DNA of 12,319 nt from assembly GCA_001275005.1 (NCBI GenBank), contig JWZX01000788.1, positions 1 to 12,319 on the forward strand, given 5' to 3'. The notes under the pieces were generated by a model that was not told the origin of the DNA, ran no database searches, and saw nothing but the letters and a program-made list of their open reading frames with translations. The DNA comes from Chrysochromulina tobinii (lineage: Eukaryota; Haptophyta; Prymnesiales; Chrysochromulinaceae). Below are positions 8,701-12,319 of this stretch, in pieces (position 1 is the stretch's first letter; each line of letters starts with the position of its first letter). The position numbers and the translations under genes are program-made.

Positions 8701-9285
8701 GTGGGCTCGGGAGCTCACAGTAAGCCGCACGTGCACAAGAAGATGACGTCCAAGGAGATCGATGCCTACACGACTCCCAAAGCGCTCCGTCGCGCGTTGC
8801 TGGATCGCGGCATCGCACAAGCCGTGGTGGAACAGTTCGAGGATAAGCCCGATGAGCTGAAGCGCCTGAGAGCGCATGCTAAGACGCTCCCCGGCGTGTG
8901 CTCCGAGGCGCGCTCGCGAGGACGCATTCACGTGGAAGGTGTCCACGTGGACCAAGTGGAAGCTCAGGAAATCGAGCGCATCTCTGAATTTATCAATAAC
9001 CCTTCGCAATCCGCCAAGGGGGCAGCCTATGCAGACACGATCCAAAATGTGGTGAACGATGTGGCACAGAAGGCCAGTGACGTGTTCAGCTACGTGAAGG
9101 ATGCTGTTCTAGGCAGCACGAGTGCGTCGGCGCCGCCGGCGGTGGCGGACAAGGACGATGAGGATGAACATGGCCACGGTGCAGCTACGGCACAGGTCAA
9201 CGAGAGCAGCGAGGAAGGCAAGGAGCGCGAAAGAAAAGAGCAACTGAAAAAACTCCGCGCGCGCGCACGTGCGGCGCGTGCATGA
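5719..9285 (+). CDS. Exon 2: alpha-kinase (MHCK/EF2K/TRPM-type) domain and disordered RGG-containing tail
   Basis: This exon has no ATG near its start. Its first codons (VLLPPERLGDF) continue the exon 1 frame after the AG acceptor at 5717-5718, so it is not a separate gene. Residues 25-285 of the exon form an atypical alpha-kinase: a GHGGER glycine loop, VVK with Lys60 (ATP-binding position), the ERKIEGTF-x-K-x-N-x-N block at 141-155, QAFSHW, the DLQG motif at 218-221, SDPVIHS at 239-245, a GATDLGRNG loop, and H270-x-C272-xxx-C276, which with His244 matches the zinc site of the family. Such kinases phosphorylate Ser/Thr, often in helices. The remaining ~900 residues are mostly disordered: two RGG boxes, Ala/Pro/Glu-rich sequence, a Lys/Arg/Glu helical stretch around nt 8445-8520, an unrecognised possibly folded segment at about nt 8740-9110, and an acidic then basic C terminus ending at TGA 9283-9285. 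Confidence 0.88.
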   Translation: MLLPPERLGDFNSDLLRLPEGHTLLISSKLLGHGGERNAFVAFFLSKNSFTTEDEEWVVKESRHERAEHEDDDFHRKALVTQHAAHMLAKRFNDDAEALEIDGLPSVSYMNHCFIKTGRVTRRAGEKADPDEIPRRSLFAERKIEGTFRKWNTNFGAVVKTIELDDEGGDAAAGDGRVRLSSDCVPQAFSHWTIDFSGRPESTFKGPDGTAGRCLVCDLQGCFDKDGSLNGSPNTFLFSDPVIHSDLGTPHLFGATDLGRNGIAAFLRSHKCNDVCRLLHLPENKDFVEENVGQLENSSVNTSFISVAQTKHLALRAAERKINHREMQAAKKHGEKYRGLNGNFQHELEDIRLVTSSDQKVGVTVIKQGAPRLDAPGDAPDARRAQYDAPDARRAQYDARSGVGSGSSGAGGGSSQKKPVILSLPRAPRPAPPIITLAPPKPRTPPTLPTPELLAPSGVVEPVPVPGHALTPSAPHGERGGGRGGRGGRGGGRGLVHAVAAAAALMAATPGGSPAEVAAVHPRPGAASEMTAVHALPLPAALEAGRGGRGGRGGRGGRGLHLASATSSALMMSLTGPEGTKFLESMAAGVSSSALTHLARSLPPQALPFPAQLLPARGAESTGPPNVALAAGVSPTALPAMEALQSLPSFPTAASCSPPAEEVGRPDPSRPPPSKALAPYSREPAAEPVPKLGAAEPAAEPAAEPPGIGAKLAAKGAELELPVADQLALRAQAAKIATALAVAKEPRTIDAAPEPISAPASVSAGAEASAARAEVEVKVGAEVTPEVISEEAMAIRKDWLLRQDQAKRGNLPKISFVEWYRRLTLLDQRLLTPHLTEVEKEEIRANSTGFMEVVTRSSAALKEKGEGAKPTGDVALRSQQEVPKTALAPGRLANQFGALAAVSPEDTPLTDKEMRKQEKKERRAEERRLQEHERQFHPSSVPPQERLQEHGRAGAEAREAPREAPPRKVGAPKVADAENGLLEARLASKHSTATVGSGAHSKPHVHKKMTSKEIDAYTTPKALRRALLDRGIAQAVVEQFEDKPDELKRLRAHAKTLPGVCSEARSRGRIHVEGVHVDQVEAQEIERISEFINNPSQSAKGAAYADTIQNVVNDVAQKASDVFSYVKDAVLGSTSASAPPAVADKDDEDEHGHGAATAQVNESSEEGKERERKEQLKKLRARARAARA
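5791..6573 (+). other. Alpha-kinase catalytic domain
   Basis: The atypical kinase fold is recognised from motifs in the right order and spacing. They are the Gly-rich GHGGER, Lys at 5896-5898 in VVK, the block AERKIEGTFRKWN with N-x-N-x-G, VPQAFSHW, CDLQG (Asp and Gln in the positions used for catalysis and metal binding), DPVIHS, FGATDLGRNGIAAF, and HKCNDVC. The His of IHS with H-x-C-xxx-C forms the structural zinc site of this family. All key residues visible by eye are present, so the domain is probably active. Preferred substrates (myosin heavy chain, eEF2 or others) cannot be deduced. Confidence 0.93.
6841..6921 (+). repeat. Short tandem repeat DAPDARRAQY just after the kinase domain
   Basis: Two near-identical 30-nt copies encode APDARRAQYD in tandem, with a partial third on either side (GDAPGDAP before, DARSG after). 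They begin the disordered linker downstream of the kinase. Another short repeat, AEPAAEPAAEP, lies at about 7798-7832. Both are low-complexity coding repeats. Confidence 0.7.
7147..7395 (+). repeat. Two RGG boxes in a duplicated segment
   Basis: Two Arg-Gly-Gly clusters occur at 7147-7200 and 7351-7395. Each is followed by a related sequence (GRGLVHAVAAAAALMAATPGG and GRGLHLASATSSALMMSLTG), which suggests an internal duplication of about 200 nt. RGG boxes commonly bind RNA and are targets of arginine methylation. Here they sit in the disordered tail of the kinase, so RNA association or condensate formation is a reasonable inference but unproven. Confidence 0.75.
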
Positions 9286-9812
9286 GAGTGAGAAACCTTA
9301 TACTTCCGATGGGGCCCAGGAGTACTAGCATGAGAACTACGAGTAGGCTGGCGCTGTGTGCGGCGCGCAGCGCATGCGCTGTGTGTACTGGTTTCGTACA
9401 AACCTCGAATTCCGCTGTGTGTACAGTACAAAAGGCAGTAGATGTGTGCGACTGTACTTACGAAGTTTGGTACGAACGAAGTCGAAGATCGAAGTCGGCT
9501 CCTCGTCGGCGGCTAAACTTACGGGACCGGCGAGGCTGTATACGCCTTGTTGGGAGTTGAGCGTAGTTGGACGACGTTTGGGACTTCATAAGAAAGTCAC
9601 CTTCAGATAATGGCAAAATTGCTTTGTGTCTCCACGGGACCTGTGGTCGTGCGACTTGCCGATATGGCAGTTTAACAAGCAAGCAAGCGTGCTTGCTTGC
9701 TTGCAGTTTAACGTCACAACGTCCGCGCCGAGATAATGCAAAAATGGGGAGGCGTAACGGCTAATTAATTCTCGAATTCGTCGTGTCGTTCGTCTCGACC
9801 CCCGGGGGCACG
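9286..9812. other. Intergenic region between the kinase gene and the plastid-protein gene
   Basis: No convincing ORF occurs here; the short frames present lack codon bias and any recognisable motif. The region must hold the 3' UTR and poly(A) site of the kinase gene and the promoter and 5' UTR of the next gene. It contains three copies of CGCTGTGTG (starting at 9352, 9377 and 9413), the 14-bp palindrome CAGCGCATGCGCTG at 9368-9381, and the foldback element at 9667-9712. No TATA box or poly(A) signal is clear. Confidence 0.6.
9667..9712. repeat. Perfect 26-bp palindrome flanked by 10-bp direct repeats
   Basis: The core at 9677-9702 is a perfect palindrome built from three AAGC units, a central GT, and three GCTT units. 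It is flanked on both sides by the identical decamer GCAGTTTAAC (9667-9676 and 9703-9712). Inverted core plus direct flanks is the layout of a tiny foldback insertion with a target-site duplication, or of a cruciform formed by replication slippage. It could also fold as an RNA hairpin if transcribed. Confidence 0.8.
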
Positions 9813-10610
9813 ATGGTGGCCTTCACGATTCGCATTGTCGGCTTATTTGCGGTCGCGAGCGTTGCATGCGCGTTCACTGCAGGTCCCTTGGCTCCCGCCC
9901 TACGGCGATCGGCAGTAGTTGCTGGTGGTAGCTCTGACTATCTTCCACATTGGCGGTCTCAGGCCTCTGTTGCAATGCCTCGAGCAGCTGTGGTGAAGGC
10001 GGTCGCCCCTCGGCCAGGGCCGGCCGAGACAGGGGCGAGCGTGATGTCATTTATTACTGCGTTGGGCACGCGCAACGCCGTCACTGCAACCGCTGCGTTT
10101 GTCCTGGCGGTTATAGGCGCATCCATTCTCCGCAAACGTGGAGAAGTCCGCCGTCTCAAGCGAGCAGAGGAGAAGAAGGGGGAGAAGACGGTGGAGAAGA
10201 AGGCGCCGCCTCCGAAAAAGGTGGAGAAGAAAGTGGAGAGCAAAGCTGGGAAAGGGGCGGAGACAAAGTCCGAGACGGACGCAAGCACGATTTTGGACTT
10301 CGGAGCAGCCATCTTCGGCGCTGCAGTCGATGCGACGGTCTGGGCGGGGACGGCGATCGCAGAGGAGGGTGTCAAGGTGCTTGCTGTGCCGACGGTGGCA
10401 GCAGAGGCTGCCGCCATGCCGAAAGAGCAGGAGGAGAAGGAGGCAGCGCCCGAGAAGGTGCCCGCGAAGGTGTCCGCGAAGGTGTCCGCGATGGACGACA
10501 CGCGTGCCTTCATTCCGACACCGAAATTCGCGGGCCCGAAGAAGAATTTCGTCTTCAAGGCGGGCCCAGAGGGCGTTGGCTATTACAATCGAGATTACAC
10601 ATGGGAATGA
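9813..10610 (+). CDS. Predicted plastid-targeted membrane protein, function unknown (265 aa)
   Basis: The start at ATG 9813 has a good context (A at -3, G at +4) and puts a signal peptide at the exact N terminus: MVAFTIRIVGLFAVASVACA, predicted cleavage before Phe21. The Phe and the following basic, Ala/Pro-rich stretch (FTAGPLAPALRRSA) match the bipartite plastid presequence of algae with secondary red plastids. Residues 88-106 form a likely membrane helix followed by LRKRGEVRRLKR. Then comes a Lys/Glu/Pro-rich stretch 112-150, a mildly hydrophobic segment 158-182, an acidic AAPEK region with a VSAK repeat, and a conserved-looking end, PKKNFVFKAGPEGVGYYNRDY. I recognise no catalytic family. 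The Phe-rich, Gly-Pro end suggests a structural or assembly role in a plastid membrane, but this is inference. An in-frame GTG at 9783 is not needed. The next gene converges on it. Confidence 0.83.
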   Translation: MVAFTIRIVGLFAVASVACAFTAGPLAPALRRSAVVAGGSSDYLPHWRSQASVAMPRAAVVKAVAPRPGPAETGASVMSFITALGTRNAVTATAAFVLAVIGASILRKRGEVRRLKRAEEKKGEKTVEKKAPPPKKVEKKVESKAGKGAETKSETDASTILDFGAAIFGAAVDATVWAGTAIAEEGVKVLAVPTVAAEAAAMPKEQEEKEAAPEKVPAKVSAKVSAMDDTRAFIPTPKFAGPKKNFVFKAGPEGVGYYNRDYTWE

Positions 10611-11027
10611 TGCTAGAATCGGAGGGTATCAGTGCAGCAGCGTGCAGCAGTCAGTGACAATCAGCGCCAACAATCGTGTGCGAGCCGCATGACGCCAGCA
10701 TGTATATTCTGAATCTGAGGTGTCTGTTGGATGCGTCACTGGTCGTTTGAGGTCGGGGGCGGTCGGGGGCGGCGTGGTGCGTTGCGGTGCATTGCGAAGA
10801 ATGTTGATTCCACCGCAAACCGCGCGCTCGAGAGGACTGGTGCCTCGACGGTCCCGAGAGCACATTTCAGGCGTTTGGTTCGCGAAGTTTGTTGTTAATA
10901 TTCATGCGTGCACCGTGCCCAGAGGCCATCCCAGAGGCAGCGCGTTCAAAGGTTCGCATGCGGTATGTTTCCCTGGGCATGGCGAAGGCCAATACAACAA
11001 TGTGATGCATTCTTGAGGTAACCTAAC
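10611..11027. other. Convergent intergenic region
   Basis: This gap lies between two genes transcribed toward each other, so it should hold both 3' UTRs. No ORF looks real. Short direct repeats are present: GTGCAGCAG twice near 10631-10651, GGTCGGGGGC twice near 10750-10770, and CCAGAGGC twice near 10918-10938. An AT-rich island (GTTGTTAATATTCATG) near 10891-10906 could carry a poly(A) signal, but no canonical one is visible. Confidence 0.55.
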
Positions 11028-12059
11028 TTACGCGAGACGGATCTGCGGCGGCGAGGGCGGCGGCGGCGGCGGCGGCGTCAGCGGCGGCGTCAGCGGCGGT
11101 GTCATAGCGGGCATCGCCTCTGCCTCCGCCTGCTGTAGCCACGACACCGCGTGCCGACGAGCACTCGGCGATGGCGTCTCCTGCCGCCTTGGCGGCGGCG
11201 AGGTCAATGCGGGCTCCATCGCTCCCTGCACTGCGAGCGCGGCGCACAGGGCCTCACGCATGTGTGGCACGCCGGATTGCTTTGCGAACTCATTCACCAG
11301 CCACTGCATTCCCACCCCCCTCGCCCTCCCCGCGGGCTTCGACGAGTGCGCGTTGGGCACGACGAGACTCTCGGGCATCTCCGGCTCGAGATTCTTGAAC
11401 ACGCTCACGAGATCCGCCTCAACCTTCGTGAGCCTCGAGCCCGCGACCTTTGCGAGGGACACCTGCGGGCGGCCCCAAAAGCGCTCCTGCGCCTTCGAGA
11501 CGGGTATGTAATGCTGGGGGCTGCGCTCCGTCTTCTTGGGAAAGCGCGAATACTCGGACGAGGGCGAGCCAGGCCTCGACACCCCGCTTGGGGACGCCTG
11601 TGTGCTGCCCCAAAAGCGCTCCTGCGCCTTCGAGTCAGGTACGAAATGCTGCGGGCTGCGCTCGTGCTTCTTGGGGAAGCGCGAATACTCGGACGAGGGC
11701 GAGCCCGCGGGCCTCGGCACCCCGCTTGAGGCTTTGACGCGGCTGGGCGGCGGGTGCACGCTCGTCGTCTCGTTCCTTCGTGGCGGTGATGCGTCGTAGG
11801 TATGTTTGATGGTAGGCAATGGCGTCTTGACCTTAGCCTCACCCTCGCCGGCCTTTGCCAAGCTTCGCCGATCGGATCGCCCGCGCGCCACCGCCTGCAA
11901 GCGCGCCGCAGCGTAGTAGTCCTGCTCGACGTCCCGAAACTCATTCAGGTCCACGTCTTCGTCGGCATACTCGGCGTGCGCGTCGGCCGTGAATGCGCGC
12001 GGCGGCGTCCACATTTCTGACGCGGGGCGTTTGAACAAGAATTCGAAAACGTTTTGCAT
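11028..12059 (-). CDS. Unrecognised IQ-motif protein with duplicated segment and polyproline tail (343 aa)
   Basis: The frame runs from ATG at 12059 to TAA at 11028-11030. Visible features are an N-terminal acidic stretch (YADEDVDLNEFRDVEQDYY); an IQ calmodulin-binding motif at residues 50-65 (AARLQAVARGRSDRR); two copies of a 38-39-residue segment at 113-151 and 159-196; a partly helical region at 200-280 (including LVNEFAKQSGVPHMREAL); and a Pro-rich end with MTPPLTPPLTPP and a run of seven Pro. Calmodulin or a myosin-type light chain could bind the IQ motif, and the proline run could bind profilin, SH3 or EVH1 domains; a cytoskeletal or flagellar scaffold is one guess. The Kozak context is weak (C at -3). 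A GTAAGT overlaps the stop codon, so the true C terminus may lie in another exon. I do not know the family. Confidence 0.72.
   Translation of the reverse strand: MQNVFEFLFKRPASEMWTPPRAFTADAHAEYADEDVDLNEFRDVEQDYYAAARLQAVARGRSDRRSLAKAGEGEAKVKTPLPTIKHTYDASPPRRNETTSVHPPPSRVKASSGVPRPAGSPSSEYSRFPKKHERSPQHFVPDSKAQERFWGSTQASPSGVSRPGSPSSEYSRFPKKTERSPQHYIPVSKAQERFWGRPQVSLAKVAGSRLTKVEADLVSVFKNLEPEMPESLVVPNAHSSKPAGRARGVGMQWLVNEFAKQSGVPHMREALCAALAVQGAMEPALTSPPPRRQETPSPSARRHAVSWLQQAEAEAMPAMTPPLTPPLTPPPPPPPSPPQIRLA
11472..11723 (-). repeat. Duplicated 46-residue (138-nt) coding segment
   Basis: Within the minus-strand gene, nt 11723-11607 and 11585-11472 encode near-identical peptides containing GSPSSEYSRFPKK-x-ERSPQH and SKAQERFWG. 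The period is 138 nt. The aromatic/basic core (YSRFPKK, QERFWG) is the best conserved part and may be a repeated short binding motif. Confidence 0.88.
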
Positions 12060-12319
12060 GCGAGTTCACACTCGAAAGTGTCTTTGTTCTCACAAAAGTT
12101 TCTTCGGCAATGGCCTCTCTTCGCAACGGCCAACGCTGAACGGACGCGAAAGGCGAAACTGAAACCGAGGGGGGCCTCAGCCGCACGGACAGTCAGTCAG
12201 TCAGTCAGTTTCGTCGTCCGCGGAGGTTCCGCACTCAGTTTGTAATCAGGGTATGAGGAAGGGGTGCAAATCCAGATATTAATCCCTCCCCTACCCCCTT
12301 GGGTAAATCACTCAGTTTG
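12060..12319. other. 5' flank of the minus-strand gene
   Basis: About 260 nt upstream of the minus-strand start, running to the window edge. It should hold that gene's 5' UTR and promoter. It contains five CAGT tetramers (12190-12209) and an 11-bp direct repeat, CACTCAGTTTG, at 12232-12242 and 12309-12319. No TATA box is evident on the minus strand. Confidence 0.55.
12190..12209. repeat. (CAGT)5 microsatellite
   Basis: Five perfect tandem CAGT units lie about 130 nt upstream of the minus-strand gene start. This is a simple sequence repeat, likely variable in length between strains. Confidence 0.95.

Noticed and set aside
5719-9285. Alpha-kinase ORF as a separate gene starting at the GTG at 5719
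   Set aside because: GTG initiation is not expected in a nuclear gene, the preceding AG is a good acceptor, and the frame joins exactly to exon 1 with the known vWA-then-kinase order.
9282-9764. Short plus-strand ORFs (65-92 codons) in the intergenic region
   Set aside because: No motif, no typical codon bias, and they overlap the palindrome and repeats; chance frames are more likely.
11151-11729. Plus-strand ORF of 192 codons opposite the IQ-motif gene
   Set aside because: The minus frame contains an IQ motif and a coherent peptide duplication; the plus frame is Arg/Leu/His-rich noise.
1-12319. Giant-virus or bacterial origin
   Set aside because: The predicted intron, the plastid presequence and the large low-complexity multi-domain protein fit an algal nuclear genome; no viral hallmark gene is present.

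Overview
The window is nuclear DNA of a eukaryote, most likely a GC-rich marine microalga with a secondary red plastid (a haptophyte or a photosynthetic stramenopile such as a pelagophyte; the sequence does not separate these). Three things support this. There is a predicted spliceosomal intron. There are very long multi-domain ORFs with low-complexity linkers. And one gene starts with a signal peptide ending in Ala followed by Phe, the hallmark of bipartite plastid targeting in such algae. No bacterial features (Shine-Dalgarno sites, operons, tRNA or rRNA genes) are visible.

Layout: positions 1-9285 hold one giant plus-strand gene that looks at first like two. Exon 1 (from ATG 100, possibly with more coding sequence to the left) encodes an unrecognised N-terminal region, about 43 GLFG/PF-type repeats, three 66-residue barrel-like repeats, a coiled coil, ankyrin repeats, an acidic low-complexity stretch and a von Willebrand A (vWA) domain. 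A 114-nt intron (5605-5718) separates it from exon 2 (5719-9285), which opens directly into an atypical alpha-kinase (MHCK/EF2K/TRPM-type) domain and continues through disordered RGG-box and Ala/Pro/Glu-rich sequence to a basic C terminus. The joined protein is about 3023 residues. The order vWA then alpha-kinase matches VwkA-type kinases, but the FG-repeat, ankyrin and RGG additions make an architecture I do not know from described proteins.

The intron is the most striking element. Its first 23 nt duplicate the first 23 nt of exon 2, so it is bounded by a 25-bp direct repeat starting AGGT, as expected of a recently gained intron. If it is not spliced, an in-frame TGA yields a vWA protein lacking the kinase.

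Positions 9286-9812 are intergenic and contain a 26-bp perfect palindrome flanked by perfect 10-bp direct repeats. Positions 9813-10610 (plus) encode a small predicted plastid-targeted membrane protein. Positions 11028-12059 (minus, convergent with it) encode an unrecognised 343-residue protein with an IQ motif, a duplicated 46-residue segment and a polyproline tail; a GTAAGT at its stop codon leaves open a further exon. The right edge carries a CAGT microsatellite and an 11-bp direct repeat. The three genes share no obvious pathway and look like independent transcription units. All functional statements come from reading motifs by eye; no database search was possible.
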